From DASSUW01 sp963730535 (GTDB lineage Bacteria; Actinomycetota; Thermoleophilia; Solirubrobacterales; Solirubrobacteraceae), in NCBI GenBank assembly GCA_963730535.1, contig CAVSRU010000018.1, positions 1 through 64,000 on the forward strand: 64,000 bases of DNA, written 5' to 3'. The notes below the pieces were generated by a model. The model made no database searches, was not told where the DNA came from, and saw only the letters and a list, made by a program, of their open reading frames with translations. Made by a program: the position numbers and the translations under genes. This document shows, in pieces, positions 38,808-50,326 of the stretch. Each line of letters opens with the position of its first letter. Position 1 is the stretch's first letter.

Positions 38808-39150
38808 ACGAACGTCAACTGCGCTGGGTAGGGAAGGTGGTCGGCCTCGGGCGTGCAGAAGGGGACAAGTCGAGAGGTCGTCGGCGAGGGCTTGTCCACT
38901 TATGCGCCGCTACGGCTCCTAAGGGCACACGCGGCCTCTCGACATCTGCCGCCTGTCCACTTATGAGCCGCTACGGCTCCTAACCGGCCAACCACCGCCT
39001 CCGGGCGACGCGATTGTCCCTTTATGTACGCCCCGAGGCCGACCAGTCTCCCTACCCAGCGCCGTTGACGTTCGTCCTACCCAGCGCCGTTGACGTTCGT
39101 CCTACCCAGCGCCGTTGACGTTCGTCCTACCCAGCGCCGTTGACGTTCGG
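38808..39150. repeat. Composite repeat element with inverted arms, internal direct repeats and a 25-bp tandem array
   Basis: One end carries a single 25-bp unit in inverted orientation (38808-38832, one mismatch). The other carries four tandem direct copies (39051-39150). Next to these, long inverted arms pair: about 38826-38853 with 39028-39056. Inside lie two 30-bp direct repeats (38893-38922 and 38954-38983, one mismatch), each containing the small palindrome GCCGCTACGGC. No coding frame explains the stretch. It sits between an acyl-CoA dehydrogenase start and the end of a small gene. Confidence 0.8.
39051..39150 (+). repeat. Tandem array of four 25-bp units
   Basis: Units begin cctacccagcgccgttgacg and are at 39051, 39076, 39101 and 39126. 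All are identical except the last base of the fourth. There are no unique spacers, so it is not a CRISPR array. Confidence 0.9.
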
Positions 39151-39152
39151 CC

Positions 39153-39326
39153 CTACTCCGCGGCCGGCGGCTCGTTCTCCGGCAACCCCGGCAGCGGCGC
39201 GTCGTCCTCGTCGAGGTCGGCCGGCGGGCCGAGCGGCTGGTCGGCGACCTCGGGCTCGACCGAGTCGGCGTCGGGCGTGTCGTCCGGGATGTCCGGATCC
39301 TCGGGGGTGATGGGCGTCTCGGTCAC
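39153..39326 (-). CDS. Small acidic protein after serS
   Basis: The 57-residue ORF begins at GTG overlapping the serS stop (GTGA). It is made almost wholly of Asp, Glu and Pro (MTETPITPEDPDIPDDTPDA, DQPLGPPADLDEDDAPLPG). Composition implies an intrinsically disordered protein. No homology is recognised, but the tight junction with serS supports translation. Confidence 0.55.
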   Translation of the reverse strand: MTETPITPEDPDIPDDTPDADSVEPEVADQPLGPPADLDEDDAPLPGLPENEPPAAE

Positions 39327-40567
39327 GAGGCCCGCAGTATGTCGGGCGCGCCCCAGCGCTGGAGCACTTCCGGCACGACCACCGTCCCGTCATCGCGCTG
39401 GCCGTTCTCGAGCAGCGCGATCAGGTGCCGCCAGGTGACCGCGGTCCCGTTCAGCGTGTGCACGTGCCGCGGGCGGCCGTCCTCGGCGCGATAGCGGATG
39501 TCGAGCCGCCGCGCCTGGAAGTCGGTGGTGTTGGAGGTCGACGTGACCTCGCGGTAGCGCTGCTGGCTCGGCAGCCACGCCTCGAGGTCGTACTTCTTGG
39601 CGGCCGAGGCGCCGAGGTCGTTCGCGCCGATGTTGACCACCCGGTACGGGATCTCCAGCTCTCCCAGCAAGGTCTCCTCGATCGAGAGGAGCAGCTCGTG
39701 CTCGTCCGGCGAGGACTCCGGCTCGACGAAGCTGAACATCTCCACCTTGTCGAACTGGTGCACGCGGAAGATGCCGCGCGTGTCGCGCCCCGCGGCGCCC
39801 GCCTCGCGACGGAAGCACGGCGAGATGCCCGCATAGCGGCGCGGGAGCGTCTCGGCATCGAGGATCTCGCCCGCATGCAGCGACGCGAGCGGCACCTCGC
39901 TGGTGCCAACCAGGTACAGCTCGTCGTCGGGCAGCCGGTAGATCTGCTGCTCGGTGTCGGGCAGGAAGCCGGTGCCGTAGAGCGCCTCCTCCCGCACGAG
40001 CACGGGCGGGACGACCGGCTCGAACCCGTGCGGGGCGAGCACGCTGAGCGCCCAGCGTTTGAGCGCCAGCTCGAGCAGCACGAGGTCGCCGCGCAGGTAG
40101 GCGAAGCGCGAGCCGGCCACGCGGGCGCCCGCCTCCACGTCGATCATCTTGCCGGCGAGGTCGAGGTGGTCGCGGGCGCCGGCCGGCCCGCGCTCGCCGA
40201 CCTCGCGCAGCGTCGTGTCCTCGTCGGCCGCGGACGGGTCGGGCGGGTTGGGAAGCAGGGCGAGCGCGGCCTGGAGCTCGGCGTCGGCGTCGGCCAGCTC
40301 CTGCCCCAGCGCCTTCACACGCTGGGCGACCTCCTGCATCTCGGCGATCTCCGCCGCCGCGTCGCCGCCCGCCTGCTTGGCCCGCCCGATCGCCTTCGAC
40401 GCCTCGTTCTGGCGCGCGCGCAGCGCCTCCGCCTCCGGCCGCAGCGCGCGCGTGCGCTCGTCGAGCTCGAGCACGCGGTCGAGCCGCACCTCCGAGCTGT
40501 CACGCCGCCGCTCCAGCGCCGCCCGCGCGGGCTCCGGGTCGCGGCGCAGCTGCTTGAGGTCGAGCAC
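39323..40567 (-). CDS. serS: Seryl-tRNA synthetase
   Basis: The 414-residue class II synthetase has the N-terminal coiled-coil arm starting MLDLKQLRRDPEPARAALER. The catalytic motifs follow: VPPVLVREEALYGTGFLP, the motif 2 loop ISPCFRREAGAAGRDTRGIF with RVHQFDKVEMFSF, and motif 3 TLNGTAVTWRHLIALLENGQ. It charges tRNA-Ser, two genes for which lie in this window. It starts directly after the cytochrome c stop codon. Confidence 0.97.
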   Translation of the reverse strand: MLDLKQLRRDPEPARAALERRRDSSEVRLDRVLELDERTRALRPEAEALRARQNEASKAIGRAKQAGGDAAAEIAEMQEVAQRVKALGQELADADAELQAALALLPNPPDPSAADEDTTLREVGERGPAGARDHLDLAGKMIDVEAGARVAGSRFAYLRGDLVLLELALKRWALSVLAPHGFEPVVPPVLVREEALYGTGFLPDTEQQIYRLPDDELYLVGTSEVPLASLHAGEILDAETLPRRYAGISPCFRREAGAAGRDTRGIFRVHQFDKVEMFSFVEPESSPDEHELLLSIEETLLGELEIPYRVVNIGANDLGASAAKKYDLEAWLPSQQRYREVTSTSNTTDFQARRLDIRYRAEDGRPRHVHTLNGTAVTWRHLIALLENGQRDDGTVVVPEVLQRWGAPDILRAS

Positions 40568-40981
40568 TTAGGGGGAGCCGGATGTGCCGGGGTTCGCGGG
40601 CCGGTTGGCCCCGCCCCCGGAGTACTCGGCCACGAACGCGGCCACCGCCTCAGCCTGCTCGCCGGTCACGATGTTCTGCGGCATCGGGCCGGAGGAGAAG
40701 CCGCCGTTGCGGATCGCGTACAGGACGTCCTCCCTCGTCTCCACGCGCTCGTTGAAGTTCGGCCCGTCCTTGAGCTCGCGCGTCTTCACCGACGTGTTCG
40801 AGCCGTAGGCGCCCGCGACCTCGAGCGAGTGGCAGCCCGCACAGTTCTCGTCGAAGATCTGCGCGCCCCCGTAGTTCGGGTCGCTCTTGGCCAGCTGGAT
40901 CCCCTCGGTGCCGCAGGCGCCGATCGCCAGCGCGGCGGCCACCGCCCCGGCCGCGGTCACGAGTCTGGGAGAGCGGGCCAT
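40568..40981 (-). CDS. Membrane-anchored c-type cytochrome (class I)
   Basis: A 137-residue protein with a signal peptide ending in the lipobox-like AALAIGACG, so it is probably lipid-anchored. One haem-binding motif is present, ENCAGCHSLEVAG, and the distal Met ligand is likely in SSGPMPQNIVTGEQAEAVA. It ends in a Gly/Pro-rich tail. Such cytochromes shuttle electrons to terminal oxidases. The partner is not obvious here, since bd oxidase uses quinol directly. Confidence 0.85.
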   Translation of the reverse strand: MARSPRLVTAAGAVAAALAIGACGTEGIQLAKSDPNYGGAQIFDENCAGCHSLEVAGAYGSNTSVKTRELKDGPNFNERVETREDVLYAIRNGGFSSGPMPQNIVTGEQAEAVAAFVAEYSGGGANRPANPGTSGSP

Positions 40982-41016
40982 GAAGGTGGCACAGCATACG
41001 GAACAATCGGCGGCCG

Positions 41017-41487
41017 ATGAGGGACGTCGACCCCGATCGCTTCCGCTCCGTGATGGGCCACTTCGCCACCGGCGTGACGGTGGTGACCGCCTCCGCGCCC
41101 GACGGCCCGGTGGGGATGACGGCCAACGCGGTGGCGTCGCTGTCGCTCGACCCGCTGCTCCTGCTGGTGGCCTTCGACAACGAGGCGCGCACGTTGCCGG
41201 TGATCCGCGACACCGGGCGCTTCGGCGTCAACGTCCTGCACGCCGGGCAGGAGGACCTGGCGCGCCTGTTCGCCTCCAAACGCGCCGAGCGCGAGAAGTT
41301 CGCCGGCGTGGCGCACACGCTGCACGACGGCATCCCCGTGATCGAGGACGCGCTGGCCTGGGTCGGCTGCCGGCTCGAGCGGCTGATCCCCGGAGGCGAC
41401 CACACGATCGGCATCGGCGCCGTGGAGGCGGCCGAGGCCGGCGACGGCCGGCCGCTGCTCTGGTTCCGGGGGAGCTACCGCACGTGA
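41017..41487 (+). CDS. Flavin reductase-like FMN-binding protein
   Basis: The 156-residue product has the split-barrel flavin reductase signature: VMGHFATGVTVVTASAPDGP, VGMTANAVASLSLDPLLLLV and RFGVNVLHAGQEDLARLFAS, ending in GIGAVEAAEAGDGRPLLWFR. HpaC/RutF-like proteins deliver reduced flavin to two-component monooxygenases. A luciferase-like monooxygenase is in the window but 40 kb away. Its stop overlaps the next gene in GTGA. Confidence 0.9.
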   Translation: MRDVDPDRFRSVMGHFATGVTVVTASAPDGPVGMTANAVASLSLDPLLLLVAFDNEARTLPVIRDTGRFGVNVLHAGQEDLARLFASKRAEREKFAGVAHTLHDGIPVIEDALAWVGCRLERLIPGGDHTIGIGAVEAAEAGDGRPLLWFRGSYRT

Positions 41488-41924
41488 CCACCGTCCACGA
41501 GGCGCTCGGGCTCCTGCTGATCCTGGTCAACGCGGCGGCCGGGGCGTGGGGCGGGTGGTGCTGGTGGCGCTGGCGCGACGCGCCGGGCTTCTGGCCGCTC
41601 CTGCGCGCCGGGCAGGCGCTCGTGGTGCTGCAGGCGCTGGGCGGCGGGGCCCTCCTGCTCGACGGCCGCGAGCTGCCCGAGCTCCACCTCATCTACGGCC
41701 TCGTGCCGCTCGGCGTGTCGTTCCTCGCCGAGCAGCTGCGGCTGACCGCCGCCGAGACCGTGCTGGCCCAGCGGGAGCTCGAGGGCAGGGCCGACGTGGA
41801 AGCGCTTCCACGCGCCGAGCAGCTCGAGCTGGTCCAAGCGATCGTGCGCCGGGAAGTCGGCGTGATGGCCGCGTCGGCGCTCGTCGTCGCGGTGCTCGGG
41901 CTACGCGCGTACGGACTCCTGTGA
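41484..41924 (+). CDS. Conserved membrane protein, four predicted helices, unknown function
   Basis: The 146-residue protein starts at GTG and contains hydrophobic segments around ALGLLLILVNAAAGAWGGW, LLRAGQALVVLQALGGGALL, LIYGLVPLGVSFLAEQL and MAASALVVAVLGLRAYGLL. Position between the flavin reductase and nuoA suggests a respiratory or membrane role. I cannot name a family. Confidence 0.65.
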   Translation: MTTVHEALGLLLILVNAAAGAWGGWCWWRWRDAPGFWPLLRAGQALVVLQALGGGALLLDGRELPELHLIYGLVPLGVSFLAEQLRLTAAETVLAQRELEGRADVEALPRAEQLELVQAIVRREVGVMAASALVVAVLGLRAYGLL

Positions 41925-41994
41925 CACAGTCCCGCCGGACGTACGAAATGCCACTAAGTAACAGACCCGCACAAGCTGCTAGAAATCAGCTTCG

Positions 41995-42354
41995 GTGATC
42001 CGGTCCTACCTTCCAGCACTCGTCTTCGTCGGGCTGGGCGCGATCCTGGGCCTGGTCTTCGCGGTGCTCAACTCGATCATCGGGCCGAAGACCCGTCAGC
42101 GGGCCTCGACCGTGGATCCGTACGAGTGCGGCCTTCCCTCCGAGGTCAAGCAGAACTTCCGCTTCGGGATCAGCTTCTACCTGATCGCGATGCTCTTCAT
42201 CCTGTTCGACATCGAGGTCATCTTCCTCTACCCGGTGGCCATCCAGCTCGACGCCTTCGGCACCTTCGCGCTGCTGGAGACGATCGTGTTCATCGCACTG
42301 CTGGCCATCGCGTTCATCTACGTGTGGCGGAGAGGAGCGCTCGAATGGAGGTGA
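41995..42354 (+). CDS. nuoA: NADH-quinone oxidoreductase subunit A
   Basis: The 119-residue, three-helix subunit starts at GTG. It has the conserved loop [20 protein letters not shown] containing the ECG motif, then [20 protein letters not shown]. It is a membrane-arm subunit at the junction with the peripheral arm. It overlaps nuoB by 10 nt, and begins a nine-gene operon with overlaps throughout. About 70 bp separate it from the upstream gene. Confidence 0.97.
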   Translation: MIRSYLPALVFVGLGAILGLVFAVLNSIIGPKTRQRASTVDPYECGLPSEVKQNFRFGISFYLIAMLFILFDIEVIFLYPVAIQLDAFGTFALLETIVFIALLAIAFIYVWRRGALEWR

Positions 42355-43034
42355 CCCGCCAGCGGCTGGGGTCCGGCGAGAAGGCCGAGTTCCGCTCGCG
42401 CCAGCTCACCGCCCGGCAGATGCTCAAGGGCGAGCTCGAGGGCCCGGAGCTCGAGAAGCACGTCGAGGAGAGCATCCTCACGACGACGCTCGAGCGGGCC
42501 GGGAACTGGGCGCGCGCCAACGCGATGTTCCCCGCCACCTTCGGCCTCGCCTGCTGCGCGATCGAGATGATGTCGATCGTCGGTGCCCGAGTCGACGTGG
42601 CGCGCTTCGGCGGCGAGGCGTTCCGCGCGTCCCCCCGCCAGGCCGACCTGCTGATCCTCTCCGGCCGCGTCTCGATCAAGATGGCGCCGGTCGTCCGCCG
42701 GATCTACGACCAGATGCTCGAGCCGCGCTGGGCGATCGCCATGGGCGCCTGCTCGTCGTCGATGGGCGTCTTCAACAACTACGCGATCGTGCCGGCCGAC
42801 AAGTTCATGCCGGTCGACATGCACGTGCCCGGCTGCCCGCCGCGGCCCGAGGCGCTGATGCACGGCATCCTCCGGCTGCGCGCGATGATCCTCGCGCGGC
42901 CCGACGAGAGCTGGCGCACCCGCTACGGGGGGCGCGGCACGGAGGAGTTCCTCGAGTCCGAGCTGTCCATCGATCCGGTGGGCGGCCACTCGATCGGCGT
43001 GTCCGGCGGCGGCAGGGCGGGCACGAGTGCCTGA
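42345..43034 (+). CDS. nuoB: NADH-quinone oxidoreductase subunit B
   Basis: The 229-residue protein carries the N2 [4Fe-4S] ligands in [20 protein letters not shown] (tandem Cys), [20 protein letters not shown] and [21 protein letters not shown]2 is the last cluster before quinone. The ATG at 42345 lies inside the end of nuoA with a gaggag Shine-Dalgarno just upstream. An extended C-terminus (about 40 residues beyond the core) is present. Confidence 0.97.
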   Translation: MEVTRQRLGSGEKAEFRSRQLTARQMLKGELEGPELEKHVEESILTTTLERAGNWARANAMFPATFGLACCAIEMMSIVGARVDVARFGGEAFRASPRQADLLILSGRVSIKMAPVVRRIYDQMLEPRWAIAMGACSSSMGVFNNYAIVPADKFMPVDMHVPGCPPRPEALMHGILRLRAMILARPDESWRTRYGGRGTEEFLESELSIDPVGGHSIGVSGGGRAGTSA

Positions 43035-43542
43035 CGCGACCGGGCTCGAGCTGCTCGCCCAGGACCTGCGCGCCGCGCACGGCGACGACACCGTCCTCGG
43101 CACCGAGCACTTCCGCGGCAAGGCGGCGTTCGACATCGCGCCCGCGCGCGTGCGCGAGGTGCTGGCCTTCCTGCGCGAGCGCGGGTTCAGCTTCCTCGCC
43201 AGCGTGCACGGGCTCGACTACTACCCGCAGGAGCCGCGCCTCGGCGTGCAGTACGAGCTGCTCGACATGCGCGAGGTCGACCGCCTGACCGTCCGCCTGC
43301 GCGTGCCGCTCGACGAGCCCACCGTCCCGTCCGTCACCGAAGACTGGCCGACCGCCGACCACCAGGAGCGCGAGGTCTGGGACATGTTCGGCGTCGTCTT
43401 CGAGGGCCACCACGACCTGCGCCGGATCCTCATGCCCGAGGACTACGAGGGCCACCCCCAGCGGCGCGACTTCCCCGTCGGCGGCGAGCCGGTCTTCTTC
43501 ACCCACAACGAGTCGCGCTTCCCGAGGTACACCGGCCAATGA
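43027..43542 (+). CDS. nuoC: NADH-quinone oxidoreductase subunit C
   Basis: The 171-residue, GTG-started subunit shows the 30-kDa family pattern [40 protein letters not shown] and [20 protein letters not shown], followed by [12 protein letters not shown]. It packs against subunit D in the quinone module. It overlaps nuoB by 8 nt and nuoD by 4 nt. C and D are separate genes here, not fused. Confidence 0.97.
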   Translation: MPDATGLELLAQDLRAAHGDDTVLGTEHFRGKAAFDIAPARVREVLAFLRERGFSFLASVHGLDYYPQEPRLGVQYELLDMREVDRLTVRLRVPLDEPTVPSVTEDWPTADHQEREVWDMFGVVFEGHHDLRRILMPEDYEGHPQRRDFPVGGEPVFFTHNESRFPRYTGQ

Positions 43543-44798
43543 GCGACGTCGAGGCCCGCCCCACCGCGCCGAGCCTCCCGTACCGGGAGATGGAGGACTC
43601 GCACGAGCTCTCGCACATCTCCCACGGCGCCGAGCAGGAGCTGCTGACCCTCAACATCGGCCCCCACCACCCCGCCACCCACGGCGTGCTGCGGCTCCTC
43701 ACCACGCTCGAGGGCGAGGTGGTGCGCGACATCAAGCCGATCATCGGCTACGTCCACACGGGGATCGAGAAGACCGCCGAGGACAAGGCGTACTGGAAGG
43801 TCATCCCCGTCGTCGAGCGGATGGACTACCTCGCCTACTACTTCAACGCGATGGCCTTCTGCGGCGCGGTGGAGACGCTGCTCGAGCTCGAGGTCCCGCG
43901 CCGCGCCCAGTACCTGCGCGTGCTCCACCTGGAGCTCAACCGCATCATGTCCCACCTCGTGTGGCTCGGAACCAGCGCGCTCGACCTCGGCGCGATCTCG
44001 ATGTTCTGGTACTGCTTCCGCGACCGCGAGACGATCCTCGACCTGTTCGAGATGTCGTCGGGCCAGCGCATGCACACGCGCTACATCCAGGTCGGCGGCG
44101 TGATGGAGGACATCCCCACGGGCTTCGACGCGAAGGTGCGCGAGTTCGTCGACGACATGCCCGACCGCGTCGACCAGTACCTCGCGCTGCTGGCCAAGAA
44201 CGAGATCGTGCTCCGGCGCCTGCGGGGCGTGGCCGCCGTCGACGAGGAGACGCTGCTGGGCCTCGGCGTCTCCGGCCCGCTGCTGCGCGCGGCCGGCAAC
44301 CCGTGGGACCTGCGCAAGGCGGCTCCGTACTCGAGCTACGAGGAGTTCGAGTTCGGCATCCCGGTCGGCACGGTGGGCGACAACTGGGATCGCTTCGCGG
44401 TGCGCGCCCAGGAGATGAAGGAGTCGGTGAAGATCATCCAGCAGGCGCTCGACGGCCTGCCCGAGGGCGAGTACGTCTCCTCCAACCGCAAGTACGCGCT
44501 GCCGCCGCGGCACGAGCTGGCGACCTCGATGGAGGCGCTGATCCACCACTTCAAGCTCGTCACCGAGGGCTTCCGGGTGCCGCCGGGCGAGGTCTACTAC
44601 CCGATCGAGGGCCCCCGCGGCGAGCTCGGGTGCTTCGTGCGCGCCGACGGCTCCTCCAAGCCCGCCCGCGTGCACATGCGCGACCCGTCGTTCGTGAACC
44701 TCCAGGCCACCAAGCCGATGGTGCAGGACCTCTACATCGCCGACCTGATCGCCACGCTGGCCATGCTCGACCCGGTGCTCGGAGGCATCGACCGCTAG
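43539..44798 (+). CDS. nuoD: NADH-quinone oxidoreductase subunit D
   Basis: The 419-residue, 49-kDa-type subunit has the quinone-site motif LNIGPHHPATHGVLRLLTTL, then GYVHTGIEKTAEDKAYWKVI and the C-terminal MRDPSFVNLQATKPMVQDLY, and ends DPVLGGIDR. The His and Tyr positions that line the quinone pocket are visible in these motifs. It overlaps nuoC by 4 nt, and nuoE begins 2 bp after its stop. Confidence 0.97.
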   Translation: MSDVEARPTAPSLPYREMEDSHELSHISHGAEQELLTLNIGPHHPATHGVLRLLTTLEGEVVRDIKPIIGYVHTGIEKTAEDKAYWKVIPVVERMDYLAYYFNAMAFCGAVETLLELEVPRRAQYLRVLHLELNRIMSHLVWLGTSALDLGAISMFWYCFRDRETILDLFEMSSGQRMHTRYIQVGGVMEDIPTGFDAKVREFVDDMPDRVDQYLALLAKNEIVLRRLRGVAAVDEETLLGLGVSGPLLRAAGNPWDLRKAAPYSSYEEFEFGIPVGTVGDNWDRFAVRAQEMKESVKIIQQALDGLPEGEYVSSNRKYALPPRHELATSMEALIHHFKLVTEGFRVPPGEVYYPIEGPRGELGCFVRADGSSKPARVHMRDPSFVNLQATKPMVQDLYIADLIATLAMLDPVLGGIDR

Positions 44799-44800
44799 CC

Positions 44801-45429
44801 GTGGCGATCGATCCGAGCCAGGTTAAGCGGTTCGCCCACGGCTCGCGCGTCCCCGGCTGGGACGACGCGGCCGACCTCACGAAGGACCCGGCGGTCGTCC
44901 CCGACCCGGCGACCACGCCGGTGCCCGAGCACATCCGGCTCGCGATCGAGCTGGAGATGCGCAAGTACCCGGACACCCGGTCGGCGTCGATCCCGGCTCT
45001 GCACATCGTCCAGAACGAGTACGGCTGGTGCTCGCCGACGGCGATCGAGCAGGCGGCCTGCGTGATGCGCCTGACGCCGGCGTACCTGACCGCGGTGGCG
45101 ACGTTCTACGACATGTTCTCGACCACCCCGAAGGGCCGGCACTACGTCTACGTGTGCACGAACATCTCGTGCTCGCTGCTCGGGGCGGACCGGATCCGCG
45201 AGGCGATGCAGGACGCCGCGGGAGCCGACCCCGACCTCTACGTGACGGGCTTCGAGTGCCTCGGCGCCTGCGAGATCGCTCCGATGGCCTCGGTCGACGG
45301 CGAGTACGTCGGCCCGCTGGAGCTCGAGGACTGCCGCACGATCATCGACGACGTCAAGGCGGGCCGCGAGGTCCTCCCCGACAAGCAGCTCAAGCGCCGC
45401 CCGGTCGCGGAGACGTACTGGAAGGACCG

Positions 45430-45433
<4 letters not shown>
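44801..45433 (+). CDS. nuoE: NADH-quinone oxidoreductase subunit E
   Basis: The 210-residue thioredoxin-fold subunit carries the N1a [2Fe-2S] ligands as YVCTNISCSLLGADRIREAM (Cys-x4-Cys) and GFECLGACEIAPMASVDGEY (Cys-x3-Cys). The N-terminal part has LHIVQNEYGWCSPTAIEQAA and VATFYDMFSTTPKGRHYVYV. The GTG at 44801 is 2 bp after nuoD; an N-terminal extension of about 40 residues precedes the fold. It overlaps nuoF by 4 nt. Confidence 0.96.
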
Positions 45434-46791
<1,358 letters not shown>

Positions 46792-46793
46792 GC

Positions 46794-49304
46794 GTGCCGC
46801 GCCCGCCCGAGCACTGGGTGACATTCAGCGTCGACGGCCTCGAGGTGCGCGCGCCCGAGGGCCTGATGCTGGTGGACGGCGCCAAGTACGGCGACGTCGA
46901 GATCCCGGTCTTCTGCTACGAGCCCAAGCTGGGCCAGCCGGTCGGCGCGTGCCGCATGTGCCTGGTCGAGATCGAGGGCATCCCGAAGCTCCAGACCGCG
47001 TGCTCGACCCCGGTCAAGGACGGCATGGTCGTCCACACCCAGACCCAGCGCGTGCACGACGCCCAGCGCGCGGTGGTCGAGTTCCTGCTCATCAACCATC
47101 CGCTCGACTGCCCGGTGTGCGACAAGGGCGGCGAGTGCCCGCTCCAGGACATCACGTACGGCTGGGGCCCCGGCACCTCGCGCTTCATCGAGCCCAAGCG
47201 CCACTTCAAGAAGCCGCTCGAGCTGTCGCCGCTGATCGCGATCGACCGCGAGCGCTGCATCCTCTGCTACCGCTGCGTGCGCTTCTCGCAGGAGCTCAGC
47301 GAGGACTACCAGCTGATCCTGCTCGAGCGCGGCGCGCACTCGTACGTCGGCACCTTCGACGGGCATCCGTACGTGGCGCCGTTCTCGGGCAACATCGTCG
47401 AGCTGTGCCCGGTGGGAGCGCTGACCTCGCGCGCGTACCGGTTCCGCGCGCGGCCGTGGGACATCGAGGGAGCGGGCACCGTCGCCCCGACCGACCCCAC
47501 GCACTGCAACGTGGAGCTGACGGTACGCGACGAGCGCGTCATGCGCGTCCTCGCGCGCGACCACGACGGCGTCGAGGACGGCTGGCTCGACGACCGCACC
47601 CGCTTCGGCTACCAGGCCGTGCACGTCGACGAGCGGATCGTGGAGCCGCTCGTGCGCGAGGGCAGCGAGCTGATGCCGGCCTCGTGGGAGAAGGCGCTCG
47701 CCGCCGCTTCGTTGGCGTTGAAGAAGGGCGGCGCGCGGACCGCGGTGCTGGCCGACGGCGAGACGACCAACGAGGAGGCCTTCCTCCTCCAGCGGCTGTT
47801 CCGCGAGGGGTTGGGGTCCGGCCACATCGCCTCGCGGCCGGGCGGCGAGCTGGGCCTCGACGCCGTGCGGGCGCTGGCCGACCCCGCGCTCCAGGCGACG
47901 ATCCCCGACCTCGAGTTCGCCCACGCCGTCCTGCTGCTCGAGTGCGACCCGATCGACGAGGCGCCGGTGCTCGACCTGCGGCTCCGCAAGGGGATCCGGC
48001 GGCGGCGCGTCCGGGTCGCCGTCGCCAGCGCGCGCCCGACGGCGCTCGACGCCCAGGCGACCTCGGTCATGCGGCTCGCCCCGGGCGTGGGTGCCGAGGG
48101 GCTGCTCGTCGCGCTCGACGCCGCGCTGTCGGGTGACGACGGGAACCTCGGGGGCGCCTCCACGGCGGCGGGCTCGAACGCCCAGGCCGTGCGCGACCTC
48201 GCGGCCTGGCTGCGCGACGTCGGCCAGGACCTGGTGATCGTCTACGGCGAGCGCGCGCTGCGCGGGCAGGGCGCGCAGGCGCTCCTGAATCTCGCCACCC
48301 GGCTCGAGCTGGCCGGCCGCGAGGGCGCGGGGCTGCTCGAGGTCCCGGCCTCGCCGAACGCGCGCGGGCTGCGCGAGGCGGGCTTCGCCCCCGGCCACGG
48401 CCCCGGCTTCGCCACCCTGGCCGGGCACGGCCGCGATGCGCACGGGATCGCCGAGGGGCTCGCGAGCGGGGAGCTGTCGACCGTCTGGCTCCACCACGCC
48501 GACCCGGTGCGCTTCCACCCGGACCGCGCGCTGTGGGAGTCGGCTCTGGGCACCGCGCAGACGGTGATCGCGGTCGAGACGCTGCTCACCGACACGGTGC
48601 GCGAGTACGCCGACGTCGTCTTCCCCGGCGAGGCGTATCCCGAGAAGGAGGGCACGCTCACGAACGTCGACGGGCGCGTGCAGCGCCTGCGGGCGGCGAT
48701 CGGGCGGCCCAAGGGCGCGAGCGGGCTGCCCGGGAGCGGCGTCCGCCCGGTGTGGCAGGTGATCGCCGAGGTCGCGCGCGCGAACGGGCTCGACCTCGGC
48801 GTGCTGGCCGCGGCGATGGCGTCCAAGCAGCTGTTCGACGCCGTGCCGTTCTACGCGGGCCTCACGCTCGACGAGATCGGCGGCCGCGGCGTGCGCTGGC
48901 CCGAGCTGAACGCCGAGTGGGACGGGCCGCGCGAGCCGGCGCGCCTGTCGGTCCCGGCCGCGGGCGCGCCGCCGCAGGACGGTGGGCTGCGCCTCGGGAC
49001 CTACCGCAGCCTGTGGGCGGCCAAGGAGGTCGACGTCTCGCCCGCGCTGCACTTCCTGCGCGCCCAGCAGATCGTCGAGATGTCCCCGCAGGACGCCGAG
49101 GCGCTCGGCATCCGCGAGGGCGACCATGTCGAGGTCGGCTCCAACGGGACCGTCATCCGCGGGACGGTCAAGCTCCGCGCGGCCGTGCCGCCCGGGTCGG
49201 TGTTCGTGGCCGAGGGCGTGGCCGACGAGCCCGCCAACGCGCTGACCGAGCCGTTCGTGCGCGTGGAGCGCGTGCGCGAGCGGTCGCTGGAGCCCGCGTC
49301 ATGA
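46794..49304 (+). CDS. nuoG: NADH-quinone oxidoreductase subunit G
   Basis: The 836-residue subunit has an N-terminal [2Fe-2S] domain ([20 protein letters not shown]), the His-Cys3 cluster and further Cys in [20 protein letters not shown], and [21 protein letters not shown] molybdopterin-oxidoreductase-like body follows, with [20 protein letters not shown] and a C-terminal dinucleotide-binding-like domain ([20 protein letters not shown]). The body has no obvious molybdopterin Cys ligand, as expected for complex I. It overlaps nuoH by 4 nt. Confidence 0.97.
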   Translation: MPRPPEHWVTFSVDGLEVRAPEGLMLVDGAKYGDVEIPVFCYEPKLGQPVGACRMCLVEIEGIPKLQTACSTPVKDGMVVHTQTQRVHDAQRAVVEFLLINHPLDCPVCDKGGECPLQDITYGWGPGTSRFIEPKRHFKKPLELSPLIAIDRERCILCYRCVRFSQELSEDYQLILLERGAHSYVGTFDGHPYVAPFSGNIVELCPVGALTSRAYRFRARPWDIEGAGTVAPTDPTHCNVELTVRDERVMRVLARDHDGVEDGWLDDRTRFGYQAVHVDERIVEPLVREGSELMPASWEKALAAASLALKKGGARTAVLADGETTNEEAFLLQRLFREGLGSGHIASRPGGELGLDAVRALADPALQATIPDLEFAHAVLLLECDPIDEAPVLDLRLRKGIRRRRVRVAVASARPTALDAQATSVMRLAPGVGAEGLLVALDAALSGDDGNLGGASTAAGSNAQAVRDLAAWLRDVGQDLVIVYGERALRGQGAQALLNLATRLELAGREGAGLLEVPASPNARGLREAGFAPGHGPGFATLAGHGRDAHGIAEGLASGELSTVWLHHADPVRFHPDRALWESALGTAQTVIAVETLLTDTVREYADVVFPGEAYPEKEGTLTNVDGRVQRLRAAIGRPKGASGLPGSGVRPVWQVIAEVARANGLDLGVLAAAMASKQLFDAVPFYAGLTLDEIGGRGVRWPELNAEWDGPREPARLSVPAAGAPPQDGGLRLGTYRSLWAAKEVDVSPALHFLRAQQIVEMSPQDAEALGIREGDHVEVGSNGTVIRGTVKLRAAVPPGSVFVAEGVADEPANALTEPFVRVERVRERSLEPAS

Positions 49305-50326
49305 CCCCCCTCTTCGCGGAGGTCGGCTACTACGAGCCGTGGTGGATCGCGCTACTCAAGGGCCTCGTGATCTTCGCGGTGGTGTTCCAGCTCGTGCCGG
49401 TTGCGCTGCTCGCCGAGCGCAAGCTGCTGGGGCGCTTCCAGCACCGCTACGGGCCCAACCGCGTCGGCCCGTTCGGGATCCTCCAGCCGATCGCCGATAT
49501 CGGCAAGCTCGTCTTCAAGCAGCAGTTCCGGCCCCGCACCGCCGTCGGCTGGATGTTCGCGCTCGCCCCCGCGATCTCGATGCTCACGGCGGTGGCGACG
49601 ATCGCGATCATCCCGTTCTCGGACGTGGTCGACATCTTCGGGACCGACGTCGGGCTCTATGGCGTCGACCCGTCGGTGGGGATCCTCTACGCGTTCGCGT
49701 TCGGCGCGATCGCCTTCTACGGGCTGATGCTCGGCGGCTGGGCCTCGGGCTCCAAGTACTCGTTCCTCGGCGCCATGCGCGGCGCCGCGCAGCTGATCTC
49801 GTACGAGGTCGCGCAGGGGCTCGCGCTCGTGGGCGTGATCATGATGGCCGGCTCGCTGTCGCTGACCGAGATCGTGAACGCGCAGGAGGGGCTGTGGTAC
49901 ATCGTGCCGCAGTTCGTCGGCTTCGTGATCTTCCTCGTGGCGGGCTTCGCGGAGACCAACCGGCCGCCGTTCGACCTGCCGGAGGCCGACGCCGAGCTGG
50001 TCGGCGGTTACAACACCGAGTACGGCGGCGGGCGCTTCGCCGCGTACTTCGCGGCCGAGTACATCAACATCATCGTGGTCTCGGCCATCACGGTGACGAT
50101 CTTCCTCGGCGGTTGGAACCTGCCGTTCGTCGATCCGCCGACGTGGGTCGACCCGATCGTCGTGCTGGTCAAGACGCTGGCGTTCGTCTTCTTCTTCATC
50201 TGGGTGCGCGCGACGCTGCCGCGGCTGCGCTACGACCAGCTGATGTCCCTGGGCTGGAAGGTGTTCCTGCCGCTGGCCACGGTGAACGCGCTTGTGACCG
50301 CGATCCTGGTGGTGGTGATCGACTGA
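49301..50326 (+). CDS. nuoH: NADH-quinone oxidoreductase subunit H
   Basis: The 341-residue multi-span subunit contains the family signatures [60 protein letters not shown] and [20 protein letters not shown]. It forms the quinone chamber at the membrane interface. It overlaps nuoI by one base. The gene is intact. Confidence 0.97.
   Translation: MTPLFAEVGYYEPWWIALLKGLVIFAVVFQLVPVALLAERKLLGRFQHRYGPNRVGPFGILQPIADIGKLVFKQQFRPRTAVGWMFALAPAISMLTAVATIAIIPFSDVVDIFGTDVGLYGVDPSVGILYAFAFGAIAFYGLMLGGWASGSKYSFLGAMRGAAQLISYEVAQGLALVGVIMMAGSLSLTEIVNAQEGLWYIVPQFVGFVIFLVAGFAETNRPPFDLPEADAELVGGYNTEYGGGRFAAYFAAEYINIIVVSAITVTIFLGGWNLPFVDPPTWVDPIVVLVKTLAFVFFFIWVRATLPRLRYDQLMSLGWKVFLPLATVNALVTAILVVVID

Noticed and set aside
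39051..39150. CRISPR array
   Set aside because: The four 25-bp units are contiguous with no spacers and no cas genes are nearby.
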